From Kribbella sandramycini (GTDB taxonomy: Bacteria > Actinomycetota > Actinomycetes > Propionibacteriales > Kribbellaceae): a stretch of 64,000 nt of DNA. A program made the position numbers and the translations under genes. The stretch is from assembly GCF_013131805.1 (NCBI RefSeq), contig NZ_JABJRC010000002.1, forward strand, positions 1,178,001-1,242,000, in the 5' to 3' direction. The notes beneath the pieces are model-generated. The model made no database searches and was not told the DNA's origin. It saw only the letters and a list, made by a program, of their open reading frames with translations. The first letter of the stretch is position 1. The number at the start of each line of letters is the position of its first letter. Shown one piece after another: positions 1-7,728 of this stretch.

Positions 1-225
1 CTGCGCGTTCCCGAGGACGTCGGGGTCGCCGGCTTCGACGACATCAGCACGCTCCGGGACGTCGTCCCCCGGCTGACCACCGTGCACGTCGCGCTGAACG
101 CCGTCGCGCAGGAGGCCGTCTACCGCGCGACCACGACCGACACCGACCTGGTACGGCGTACTGTCCCGGCCTACCCGGTGGTGCGGGACAGTACGCCGCG
201 GGTCACAACTTCACGCCGCCGCTGA
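1..225 (+). CDS. LacI/GalR-family repressor, C-terminal part (cut by window edge)
   Basis: Only the last 74 codons are visible, so the DNA-binding helix-turn-helix lies outside the window. The visible part opens with VPEDVGVAGFDDIS, the signature of the C-terminal periplasmic-binding-like effector domain of LacI/GalR repressors. The end of the gene overlaps the 3' end of the convergent permease gene by 23 bases. Its position beside a sugar ABC operon suggests that it represses that operon in response to the imported sugar; the inverted repeat at 4747..4779 is a candidate target. The family assignment is strong; the target is inference. Confidence 0.85.
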   Translation: MRVPEDVGVAGFDDISTLRDVVPRLTTVHVALNAVAQEAVYRATTTDTDLVRRTVPAYPVVRDSTPRVTTSRRR

Positions 226-1042
226 TCAGGTCGAGTTTCCAGTACCGCTGCAGGCTCAGGAACAAGATCGCGAGCGGGACGATCGAGACCAGGACGCCGG
301 CGATCACGATCGAGTACTGCGCGGCCTGACCGCCGGTGATGATCATCAGGCCGTAGAGCCCGAGCGTGAGCGGGAACAGCTGGTCGTCGTTGATCATCAC
401 GAACGGCAGCAGGAAGTTGTTCCAGATGCCGATGAACTGCAGCAGGAAGACCGTGACGAGCGCGGGCAGCATCAGCGGGGCGCCGACCGAGCGGAAGATC
501 CGCCACTCGCTGCCGCCGTCGATCCGGGCCGCCTCCATGATCTCGTCCGGGACCGACGCCTCGGAGTAGATCTTGCACAGGTAGATCGCGAACGGGCTGA
601 CCAGCTGCGGCAGCAGCACGGCCGCGTAGTTGTTGGTCATCCCGGCCTTGGCCAGCAGCAGGAACTGCGGGACCGCGAGCAGGATCTGCGGCAGCAGCAC
701 CGCGGCCACGATCGCCCGGAACAACATGATGCTGCCGGTGAAGCGGTACTTGCCGAGCGCGTACCCGGCCGCGCCCGCGATCGCCGTCGAGAGGACGCCG
801 CCGCCGACGGCGTAGATCACCGAGTTCAGCACCCAGCGGCCGAAGATGCCGTCGTTGTAGCTGAACAAGGCGTCCAGGTTGGTGAAGAAGCCGCCGTTGA
901 AGGCGGGGACGAACGGCGCGGTCGAGAACAGCTCGTCGTTCGTCTTGGTCGCGGCGATCACGATCCAGAGCACCGGGAGCACGCAGTACAGGGCGCCGAT
1001 CAGCAGGATCAGCGTCGGCACCCAGCGGGTTCGCTGTGTCAT
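203..1042 (-). CDS. Carbohydrate ABC transporter permease (MalG type)
   Basis: This 279-residue inner-membrane protein has about six hydrophobic segments, the first just after the N-terminus (LILLIGALYCVLPVLWIV). The cytoplasmic EAA loop (EAARIDGG at about residues 168-175), which docks the ATPase, is clear. It is one half of the permease pair of a CUT1-type sugar importer. Its start overlaps the stop of the upstream permease by four bases (ATGA), so the two are translationally coupled. No ATPase gene is in the operon; such systems usually borrow a shared MsiK-type ATPase encoded elsewhere. The substrate cannot be read from the sequence. Confidence 0.93.
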   Translation of the reverse strand: MTQRTRWVPTLILLIGALYCVLPVLWIVIAATKTNDELFSTAPFVPAFNGGFFTNLDALFSYNDGIFGRWVLNSVIYAVGGGVLSTAIAGAAGYALGKYRFTGSIMLFRAIVAAVLLPQILLAVPQFLLLAKAGMTNNYAAVLLPQLVSPFAIYLCKIYSEASVPDEIMEAARIDGGSEWRIFRSVGAPLMLPALVTVFLLQFIGIWNNFLLPFVMINDDQLFPLTLGLYGLMIITGGQAAQYSIVIAGVLVSIVPLAILFLSLQRYWKLDLISGGVKL

Positions 1043-1998
1043 CGGGCCCTCCCGATCCGGCGGCCGATCGCGGAGACGACCACGGTGGCCGCGACCGTCA
1101 TCACGATCAGCAGGAACGACGTCGCCGCGCCCTCGTAGATGCTGTTGTCGACGAACGCGTCGGTGTACGCGCGCATCAGCGGCACCCAGGTCGAGGAGAT
1201 CGCGTTGGCGAGCGGTTTCAGCGTGGTCGGCTCGTTGAACAGCTGCAGCGCGCCGATCACCGAGAACAGCGCGACCATCGCGACGGCCGGGGCCATCAAC
1301 GGCAGTTTCACCCGGACGGCGATCTGGAACTCCGAGGCGCCGTCCAGCTCGGCCGCCTCGAACAGCTCCCGCGGCAGGCTGCGCACGGTCGTGTAGAGGA
1401 TGACCATGTTGAACCCGACGACACCCCAGACCGCGACGTTCGCGACGCTGAAGAAGATGCCGCGGCTACCGAAGTAGTCGAACGTGCCGCCGCCGATCGG
1501 GCTGGTCGCCGGGAGGTACAGGAAACCCCACAACAGACTCGCCACCACGCCCGGGACGGCGTACGGCAGGAAGATCGCCAGCCGCGCGAACCCGGTCAGC
1601 CGGGCCCGTTTCGCGTCCAGACACAACGCGAACACCGTCGCCAGGACGACTGTCATCGGTACGCCGAACGCCCCGATCAGCAGCATCCGCCCCAGACTCG
1701 CCCAGAACTCGCCGTCCGTCAGCGCCGCCGTGTAGTTCGAGAACCCCGTCCACACCTCGGTCGGCTTCCCACCCCCCAGCAACCCGCGCCCGACTTGCAA
1801 CCGCCGAAAACTCAAGAACACCGCATAGATCGCCGGAGCGACCGTGAACAGGAGTAGGAGGATGATGGCCGGGCTGACCAGCGCCGCAGGCAACAGCCCG
1901 CCATGCCGCCCGTTCCGGGCACCCCGCACGCCGTGGGGCGCGGAGCGCGCCGCCGCCGGGTGCGAACCGGCGGCGGGTTCGTCTGCTCGGCTGCTCAT
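1039..1998 (-). CDS. Sugar ABC transporter permease (MalF type)
   Basis: This 319-residue membrane protein has a hydrophilic N-terminal tail of about 30 residues and then about six transmembrane segments. The EAA loop reads EAAELDGA at about residues 215-222. It is the MalF-like partner of the downstream permease, with which it overlaps by four bases, and it begins one base after the stop of the binding-protein gene. The tight spacing supports one transcript running from the aldehyde dehydrogenase to the second permease. It would form the heterodimeric channel of a CUT1-type importer. Confidence 0.92.
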   Translation of the reverse strand: MSSRADEPAAGSHPAAARSAPHGVRGARNGRHGGLLPAALVSPAIILLLLFTVAPAIYAVFLSFRRLQVGRGLLGGGKPTEVWTGFSNYTAALTDGEFWASLGRMLLIGAFGVPMTVVLATVFALCLDAKRARLTGFARLAIFLPYAVPGVVASLLWGFLYLPATSPIGGGTFDYFGSRGIFFSVANVAVWGVVGFNMVILYTTVRSLPRELFEAAELDGASEFQIAVRVKLPLMAPAVAMVALFSVIGALQLFNEPTTLKPLANAISSTWVPLMRAYTDAFVDNSIYEGAATSFLLIVMTVAATVVVSAIGRRIGRAR

Positions 1999-1999
1999 G

Positions 2000-3304
2000 T
2001 CAGCCGGCGACCTGGAAGCCGAGCTTCTTCATGTCGGCGACAGTGGCTTCTTGCATGGTGTCGAGGGCGCCGGCGAGCGGGGTCTTCTTCTGCAGGGCGG
2101 CGGCGAAGGCGTTGGAGTAGGAGTCGAAGGTGACGTTGGCGTTGGGGCCCCAGATGTCGAAGGTGCGGACGCTCTTGGCGGCCGTGGCCATCAGGGTGTT
2201 GTAGTCGGGCTGGTTGGACATGAACGGCGGCGGGGTCTTGAGCGCCGGGAGCTGCTGGCCGGCCGGCGAGGCGGGGAAGGCCTGGACGTGCTTGATCAGC
2301 GACGTCATGCCGGCCTCGGAGGAGTTCAGCCACTCGACGAACTTCGCGGCCTCGGCCGGGTGCTTGGAGTTGGCGGTGACGGCCTCGGTCTCGCCGCCCC
2401 AGATACCGACGGTGGCGTCACCGGCGGTCCAGGCGGGCAGCGGCGCGGCGGCCCACTTGCCGGCGGTGTCCTTGGCGATCGAGGGCAGCTGGTTCGGGCC
2501 CCACTGCGCGCCGACCCAGCCGACGATGGTGCCGTTGTTCATCTCGGTGTTCCACTGCGCCGACCAGTTCGGCTGCGGGCTGACCAGGCCCTTGGTGATC
2601 AGGCCGTCCCAGAAGTCCGCGACCTTCTTGCTCGCCGCGTCGTTGATGCTGACACTCCAGGTGTCGCCGTCGGCCTTCCACCAGTTGGCCCCGGCCTGCT
2701 GCGCGAGCCCGGCGAACCAGCCCGGGTCGGCGGCGGTGAAGTTCCCGATGAACTTCTTCGGATCGGCCTTCTTCAGCGCCGCGGCCGTGGTCGCGTACTC
2801 GTCCCAGGTCGCGGGCGGCTTCAGCCCGAGCTTGTCGAAGACGTCCTTGCGGTAGAAGAACACCATCGGGCAGACGTTCTGCGGGACGCCGTACGTCTTG
2901 CCCTCGAACTGCACCTGCGCCAGCGACGCCTTGTCGTACTTCGCGTCCAGCCCCTTCACGTAGTCGTCGAGCGGGACGACGACCTGGTTCGCGATCAGCG
3001 CCGGCAGCGCCTGGTACTCGACCTGCGTGATGTCCGGGTTGGTGCCTGCCTTGTTGTTGGTGATCAGCTTGTTGTACAGCGTGTACCCGGTGCCCGACGG
3101 CTTGCTCAGCTGCACCTGAATGTTCGGGTTCAGCTGGTTCCACTCGTCGACGACCTTGTCCATCCCGCCGTCCCAGTTGACGAACGTCAACTCGACCTTC
3201 TCGTTACCGCCGGTCGCCGGCGAGCTCGCCGGGCTGTCGTTCCCCGAGCAGGCCGTCAAGGCCAGCGCGGCGACCAACAGGCCCGCGCCCAAACGTGCGT
3301 ACAT
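2000..3304 (-). CDS. Extracellular sugar-binding lipoprotein of ABC importer
   Basis: This is a 434-residue family-1 extracellular solute-binding protein. The N-terminus has a hydrophobic signal ending in a lipobox (LALTAC at about residues 15-20), so the mature protein would be lipid-anchored outside the membrane. The body shows the usual SBP pattern (LTFVNWDGG; later WGGETEAVT). A much longer open frame continues upstream through the dehydrogenase gene. The ATG at 3304 is chosen because it starts the lipoprotein signal and is preceded by GAGGACGA. It lies 8 bases after the aldehyde dehydrogenase stop and delivers the sugar to the two permeases downstream. Confidence 0.93.
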   Translation of the reverse strand: MYARLGAGLLVAALALTACSGNDSPASSPATGGNEKVELTFVNWDGGMDKVVDEWNQLNPNIQVQLSKPSGTGYTLYNKLITNNKAGTNPDITQVEYQALPALIANQVVVPLDDYVKGLDAKYDKASLAQVQFEGKTYGVPQNVCPMVFFYRKDVFDKLGLKPPATWDEYATTAAALKKADPKKFIGNFTAADPGWFAGLAQQAGANWWKADGDTWSVSINDAASKKVADFWDGLITKGLVSPQPNWSAQWNTEMNNGTIVGWVGAQWGPNQLPSIAKDTAGKWAAAPLPAWTAGDATVGIWGGETEAVTANSKHPAEAAKFVEWLNSSEAGMTSLIKHVQAFPASPAGQQLPALKTPPPFMSNQPDYNTLMATAAKSVRTFDIWGPNANVTFDSYSNAFAAALQKKTPLAGALDTMQEATVADMKKLGFQVAG

Positions 3305-3312
3305 ACTCGTCC

Positions 3313-4728
3313 TCACTTCGATGCCCACGCGGGATAGGTCGTGGGGGTGGTCTGGATGCCGATCCACTGGCGATGGGTGTAGCCGGCGAGCTGTCCCTCG
3401 CCGCCGTGCCGGGCGTAGCCGTCGTTCACATGGACCTCGTTGCTCTTCACCTGCTCGGCGAAGGCGAGCCCGCGCATCGGGTCCCGGGTGAAGACGGAGT
3501 TCATCAACGTGCGATGCCGGTTCACCAGGTCGAGCGCCTCGGCCTCGGTGTCCACGACGGTGATCGGCAGCACCGGCCCGAAGATCTCCTCGGTGAACAC
3601 CGGCATCTGCGGGGTCACGCCGGTCAGGACGGCGGGCTGGTAGAACAGCCCGTCGGACGTGCCGCCGGTCGCGAGCTTGGCGCCGGCCGCGAGCGACGGC
3701 TCGACCAGCCCCTCGTGGAAGCGCTTGAGCTGCTGCTCGGTGATGATCGGCCCGAGGTCGACGTCGTCCCGCAACGGGTCGCCGACCCGCAGCTTGGCGA
3801 CCCGCTCGACGACGGCGTCCGTGTACTCGGCGGCGATCGAGCGCAGCACGATGTGCCGGCCGGCGGTGATACAGGTCTGGCCCTGGTACCAGAGCGACGA
3901 CCACAGCGCGCAGCTGACCGCCTGGTCCAGGTCGGCGTCGTCGAGGACGACGAACGCGTTGTCGCCGCCGAGCTCGGTGGCCGCGGCCCGGAAGTTCCTC
4001 CCGGCGAAGGCCGAGATCTGCTGCCCGACCTCGAAACTGCCGGTGAAGTGGATCAGGTCGAGATCAGGATGCTCCGACAGCGTCTTCCCGGTCTCGGGCC
4101 CGTCACCCGGCACGACGTTGAACACCCCCGCCGGAACACCGGCCGCCTTCGCCGCCTCGGCGAGGATCTGGCCGCCCGCGATCGGCGTCAGCTCAGCGGG
4201 TTTCAGCACGACGGCGTTGCCGTACGCGAGCCCCGGCGCCAGCGCCCGCATCGCGAGGCTCATCGGGTAGTTCCACGGCACGATCAGCCCGATCACGCCG
4301 AGCGGCACCGCCCGGGACAGCGAGATCTTGCCGTTCTTGTACGGCGGCAGGATCGCGCCCGCGTTCTCGGTCAGCTGCGTGGCGGAGTTGAGCAGCTGGT
4401 TGATCGACTGCCCGAGCTCCTCCTCGGCCTTCTCCCTGGTCCCGCCGGTCTCGCGGATGATCAGCGTGATCAGCTCGTCGTGCCGGTTCTCCAGCTCGCG
4501 GGCGAAGGCCCGCAGGATGTCGCACTTGGCGTTCGCGTCCACCGCTGCCCAGCCCGGCTGCGCCCGGCGCGCGCTGCGGACGGCCCGGTCGACCTGTTCG
4601 GCCGATGCGGTCCCGTACCGGGCGAACGGCGTACCGGCCGCCTTGTCGAGGACCGGCGACCAGTCCGACGCCGGGGGCTCGGCCCACCCGTCGATCCACA
4701 CCTGGGCCTCGTACTCCTGCAATCCCAT
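3313..4728 (-). CDS. NAD(P)-dependent aldehyde dehydrogenase
   Basis: This 471-residue aldehyde dehydrogenase would oxidise an aldehyde to its acid in the cytoplasm. The catalytic cysteine is in GQTC (YQGQTCITAGRHIV), the general-base glutamate in ELGGD, and the cofactor-binding stretch PWNYP is present. The frame is open to an ATG at 4776, but I place the start at 4728 because a good Shine-Dalgarno (GGTGAGG) sits just upstream, the protein then begins at the usual point (EYEAQVWIDG), and the longer version would put the inverted repeat 4747..4779 inside the gene. It is the first gene of the sugar-import operon, so it may act on a product of that sugar or polyol. Confidence 0.9.
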   Translation of the reverse strand: MGLQEYEAQVWIDGWAEPPASDWSPVLDKAAGTPFARYGTASAEQVDRAVRSARRAQPGWAAVDANAKCDILRAFARELENRHDELITLIIRETGGTREKAEEELGQSINQLLNSATQLTENAGAILPPYKNGKISLSRAVPLGVIGLIVPWNYPMSLAMRALAPGLAYGNAVVLKPAELTPIAGGQILAEAAKAAGVPAGVFNVVPGDGPETGKTLSEHPDLDLIHFTGSFEVGQQISAFAGRNFRAAATELGGDNAFVVLDDADLDQAVSCALWSSLWYQGQTCITAGRHIVLRSIAAEYTDAVVERVAKLRVGDPLRDDVDLGPIITEQQLKRFHEGLVEPSLAAGAKLATGGTSDGLFYQPAVLTGVTPQMPVFTEEIFGPVLPITVVDTEAEALDLVNRHRTLMNSVFTRDPMRGLAFAEQVKSNEVHVNDGYARHGGEGQLAGYTHRQWIGIQTTPTTYPAWASK

Positions 4729-4746
4729 CCGCCTCACCCTCACCTC

Positions 4747-4779
4747 GGAATGCGCTTTCCCCGCAGGATTGCGCATTCC
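4747..4779. promoter_or_regulatory. Candidate operator: 9-bp inverted repeat before the ALDH/ABC operon
   Basis: GGAATGCGC (4747-4755) and GCGCATTCC (4771-4779) form a perfect inverted repeat with a 15-base spacer, just upstream of the chosen dehydrogenase start. A TTGACC box lies upstream on the minus strand. The arrangement fits a repressor site, most simply for the LacI-family protein encoded at the window start. The repeat is seen directly; the regulator assignment is inference. Confidence 0.45.
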
Positions 4780-4821
4780 CAGGCGGCGGTCAAGAGGTGG
4801 ATCGGGCCTACCGGAGGAGGT

Positions 4822-5655
4822 TCAGGAAATTGACCAGGCTTGGGTACCGAGCGTGGCCAGCAGCTCCAGCCGGCCGCGGGACTCGTCGTCCGCCGGGGTC
4901 ATGATCAGCAGCCGAAGGTCGCCGATCTGGGTGGCCAGCGCGTCGCAGTCGACATTCACGGTGCCGACCTCGGGGTGGTCGACCATCTTCCGGCTCGGCT
5001 GGACGGCGGCCACCTGCCGCTCGCGCCACAGCTGCGCGAACCGCGGGCTCGCCACGAGCAGCTCGTCCACGAGCCGGCGCAGCTCGGGGTCCCGTGGATA
5101 GCGGCTGGTGCTCCCCCGCAGGTCGGCGACGATCGACCGCTCGAACGCTTCGCGGGCTTCGGCGGTGTGCCGCTGGCGGCCGGAGCCGCGGACGAAGTGC
5201 CGCCACAGGGTGTTGCGCTCCCGCTCGTCCAGCGCGGACGGATCGCCGTACAAGGCGGCGTACAGGTCGTTCCAGGCGATCATCGTGAACATCGCGTCGA
5301 GGACGACGATCGGCCGGTCCTCCAGCCGCTCCAGCATCCAGCGCACGCCGGCCGGGATCTGCCGGCTGACCCGCTCCGGGTCGTCCGCATGCCCGGCCAG
5401 GCGGAACAGATGCGCCTGCTCGGCATCGGTCAGCCGCAACGCGCGGGCGAGCGCGGAGCAGACGGAGGCGGACGGCGTCCGGGTGCGCCCCTGTTCGAGG
5501 CGGACGACGTACTCGATCGAAATGCCGGCGAGCAGCGCCAGCTCCTCGCGCCGCAGGCCAGGGGCCCGGCGATGGCCGTTGGCCGGGAGGCCGACCTCGG
5601 CCGGGTCGGCCCGATCGCGCCAGGCGCGGAGCATACTCGCTAGTTCGCCGTCCAC
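4822..5655 (-). CDS. XRE-family regulator with MmyB-like ligand-binding domain
   Basis: This 277-residue regulator has an N-terminal Cro/XRE helix-turn-helix (about residues 10-75; GLRREELALLAGISIEYVVR is the recognition region) and then the conserved helical domain typical of MmyB-like regulators (about 100-265; WNDLYAALYGDPS). Such proteins often control a neighbouring oxidoreductase gene. It is divergent from the aldo/keto reductase at 5756, and the 100-bp gap holds an 11-bp inverted repeat. The GTG at 5655 has a GGAGGG directly against it, too close to be ideal; the ATG at 5634 is the alternative start. Confidence 0.88.
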   Translation of the reverse strand: MDGELASMLRAWRDRADPAEVGLPANGHRRAPGLRREELALLAGISIEYVVRLEQGRTRTPSASVCSALARALRLTDAEQAHLFRLAGHADDPERVSRQIPAGVRWMLERLEDRPIVVLDAMFTMIAWNDLYAALYGDPSALDERERNTLWRHFVRGSGRQRHTAEAREAFERSIVADLRGSTSRYPRDPELRRLVDELLVASPRFAQLWRERQVAAVQPSRKMVDHPEVGTVNVDCDALATQIGDLRLLIMTPADDESRGRLELLATLGTQAWSIS

Positions 5656-5668
5656 CCCTCCAGTGTGC

Positions 5669-5707
5669 CTGGTGACGGCGGCCGCAACGGGGTACGGCCG
5701 TTACCAG
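5669..5707. promoter_or_regulatory. Candidate operator between XRE regulator and aldo/keto reductase
   Basis: CTGGTGACGGC (5669-5679) and GCCGTTACCAG (5697-5707) are inverted half-sites matching at 10 of 11 positions, centred in the divergent gap. The location suits autoregulation of the XRE regulator together with control of the reductase. Confidence 0.45.
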
Positions 5708-5755
5708 GATGAGGTGTAGCTCCCTGGCGCGGTCGCCGACGGCCAGGGTGGAGAC

Positions 5756-6604
5756 ATGACAACTTCGCTCACCCTCGCTCCCGATCTCACGCTGACCCGG
5801 ATGGGGTACGGCGCCATGCAGCTCGCCGGCCCCGGCGTCATGGGCCCGCCGAAGGATCGCGACGAGGCCATCGCCGTCCTGCGTGCCGTCGTCGACGCCG
5901 GGATCACCCATATCGACACCAGCGACGCCTACGGGCCGCACATCACCAACTCGCTGATCCGCGAAGCGCTGCACCCGTACGCCGAGGGCCTGCACATCGT
6001 GACCAAGGTCGGAGCGCTGCGCTCGGACGACGGGGCCTGGGTTCAGGCGGACTCGCGGGAAGACCTGCGGGCACAGGTGCACGACAATCTGAACCGGCTG
6101 GGGCTCGACGTCCTCGATGTGGTGAACCTGCGGAACATGCAGGCGAAGGACAGCTCGGTGGCGGAGCGGATCGGCGTTCTCGCGGAGCTGCAGCAGGAAG
6201 GCCTCATCCGGCACCTCGGCGTCAGCGAGGTGAGCCGCGACCAGCTCGACGAAGCACGCAAGGAGGCGCCGATCGTCTGCGTCCAGAACCTCTACAACCT
6301 GGCCAACCGCGCCGACGACGACCTCGTCGACACCTGCGCTGCGGCCGGCATCGCCTTCGTCCCCTACTTCCCCCTAGGCGGCTTCAGCCCCCTCCAAGCC
6401 ACCGCCCTCTCCACCGTCGCCACCCGCCTGGGCGCCTCCGAACAACAAGTCGCCCTCGCCTGGCTCCTGCACCGCTCCCCCACCACCCTCGTCATCCCCG
6501 GCACCTCCTCCCGCACCCACCTCACCGAAAACCTAGCCGCCGCCACCCTCGCCCTCCCCACCGAAGCCCGCACCGAACTCGACCGCATCGGCGCAGCCGG
6601 CTAG
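5756..6604 (+). CDS. Aldo/keto reductase
   Basis: This 282-residue NADPH-dependent aldo/keto reductase has a TIM-barrel fold and reduces aldehydes or ketones. The catalytic tetrad region is visible: DTSDAYG supplies Asp and Tyr, TKVG supplies Lys, and the NADPH-binding IPGTSSRTHLTENL segment is near the C-terminus. The ATG follows GGGTGGAG. It is divergent from the XRE/MmyB-like regulator, a common pairing in actinobacteria. The natural substrate is unknown. The gene ends directly in front of the 83-bp tandem repeat. Confidence 0.92.
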   Translation: MTTSLTLAPDLTLTRMGYGAMQLAGPGVMGPPKDRDEAIAVLRAVVDAGITHIDTSDAYGPHITNSLIREALHPYAEGLHIVTKVGALRSDDGAWVQADSREDLRAQVHDNLNRLGLDVLDVVNLRNMQAKDSSVAERIGVLAELQQEGLIRHLGVSEVSRDQLDEARKEAPIVCVQNLYNLANRADDDLVDTCAAAGIAFVPYFPLGGFSPLQATALSTVATRLGASEQQVALAWLLHRSPTTLVIPGTSSRTHLTENLAAATLALPTEARTELDRIGAAG

Positions 6605-6615
6605 CCCCATTTGCT

Positions 6616-6925
6616 GAGCCAGCCCACCAAACTCCTGAGCCAGCCCACCAAACGGCGCGTGGACCCACCCCCTGCAACTGGCCCACCCCCCCCCCGCCTC
6701 GCCAGCCCACCAAGTTGGTGGGCGAGCCCAGCAAACGACGCGTGGACCCACCCCCTGCAACTGGCCCACCCACCCCCCGCCTCGCCAGCCCACCAAGTTG
6801 GTGGGCGAGCCCAGCAAACGACGCGTGGACCCACCCCCTGCAACTGGCCCACCCACCCCTCGCCTGGCCAGCCCACCAAGTTGGTGGGTGAGCCCAGCAA
6901 ATGCGGTGGGTCAGCCCATCAAATG
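6616..6925. repeat. 83-bp tandem repeat, three units, between convergent genes
   Basis: Three head-to-tail units of exactly 83 bp lie at 6658-6740, 6741-6823 and 6824-6906. The first two are nearly identical and the third diverges at its end. Each carries GCCCACCAAGTTGGTGGGC, a palindrome with 9-bp arms, and the motif GCCCAGCAAA. Shorter relatives (GCCCACCAAAC twice before, GCCCATCAAAT after) flank the array. The array fills the 314-base gap between the 3' ends of the aldo/keto reductase and the RNA methyltransferase. Apparent minus-strand frames here are only translations of the repeat. Confidence 0.92.
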
Positions 6926-7728
6926 CGGGTGGTGTAGAAGGCTACGGCGGCTGAGCTGGCTACGTTGAGGGAGTCGACGTTGCCGGACATGGGGATCTTG
7001 ACGGTGAGGTCGGCCTGGTCGAGGACGTGGGGTTTGAGGCCGTGGCCTTCGGTGCCGAAGATGAGGGCGAGTTTGGGGTCGCGGCGGGCGGCGAGGGCGT
7101 CCAGGGTGATCGAGTCGTCGGTGAGGGCGAGGGCGGCGGAGGTGAAGCCGGCCTCGTGGAGGGTGTCGAGGGCGCCGGGCCAGTCGTCGAGGCGGGTCCA
7201 GGGGACCTGGAAGACGGTGCCCATCGAGACCTTGATCGAGCGGCGGTAGAGGGGGTCGGCGCAGGTGGGGGTGACCAGGACCAGGTCGATGCCCATGGCC
7301 GCGGCGGCGCGGAAGCCGGCTCCGACGTTGGTGTGGTCGACGATGTCGTCGAAGATGGCGATCCGCTGGGTTTCCGGCGTCAGGAGTTCGGCCAGCGGCC
7401 GGTCCGCGGTACGGCGGTACGACGCCAGCGCGCCGCGGTGGACGTGGAAGCCGGTGACTTGTTCGGCCAGCTCCTCCGAGACGACGTAGACCGGGACGTC
7501 AGGCCATTGGGCCAGCACGTCCTGCAAAGAGTCGAGCCAGCGGGGAGCCAGCAGGAACGAGCGCGGCTCGAAGCCACCGTCCGCGGCCCGGCGGATGACT
7601 TTGTCGCCCTCGGCAATGAACAGCCCGTGCTCCTCCTCGAGCAGCCGGCGCAGGCTGACCTCCCGCAGCTGGACGTAGTCGGCCAGCCGCGGGTCCGCCG
7701 CCTCCGACACCTCGACCAACGGGCTCAC
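6919..7728 (-). CDS. TrmH/SpoU-family RNA 2'-O-methyltransferase
   Basis: This 269-residue protein has an N-terminal substrate-binding domain (about residues 1-100) and a C-terminal SPOUT methyltransferase domain. The three SPOUT motifs are seen: DHTNVGAGFR, IFGTEGHGL and MSGNVDSLNVASSAAVAFY. It would methylate a ribose 2'-hydroxyl in tRNA or rRNA using S-adenosylmethionine; the target is not predictable. The GTG start at 7728 overlaps the cobA stop (GTGA), so translation is probably coupled to cobA, an unusual partner. The open frame upstream in cobA is ignored because homology begins only here. The last codons touch the tandem-repeat array. Confidence 0.9.
   Translation of the reverse strand: MSPLVEVSEAADPRLADYVQLREVSLRRLLEEEHGLFIAEGDKVIRRAADGGFEPRSFLLAPRWLDSLQDVLAQWPDVPVYVVSEELAEQVTGFHVHRGALASYRRTADRPLAELLTPETQRIAIFDDIVDHTNVGAGFRAAAAMGIDLVLVTPTCADPLYRRSIKVSMGTVFQVPWTRLDDWPGALDTLHEAGFTSAALALTDDSITLDALAARRDPKLALIFGTEGHGLKPHVLDQADLTVKIPMSGNVDSLNVASSAAVAFYTTRI

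Noticed and set aside
1844..4833. Long plus-strand frames (about 500 codons each) opposite the binding protein and aldehyde dehydrogenase
   Set aside because: Their composition (Gly/Arg/Val-rich, no known domain) is that of frames antisense to high-G+C genes, and the minus-strand genes are certain.
6522..6900. Overlapping minus-strand frames in the 6.6-kb gap encoding Gly/Trp-rich repeats
   Set aside because: They are translations of the 83-bp tandem repeat, have no consistent start or ribosome site and change frame between units.
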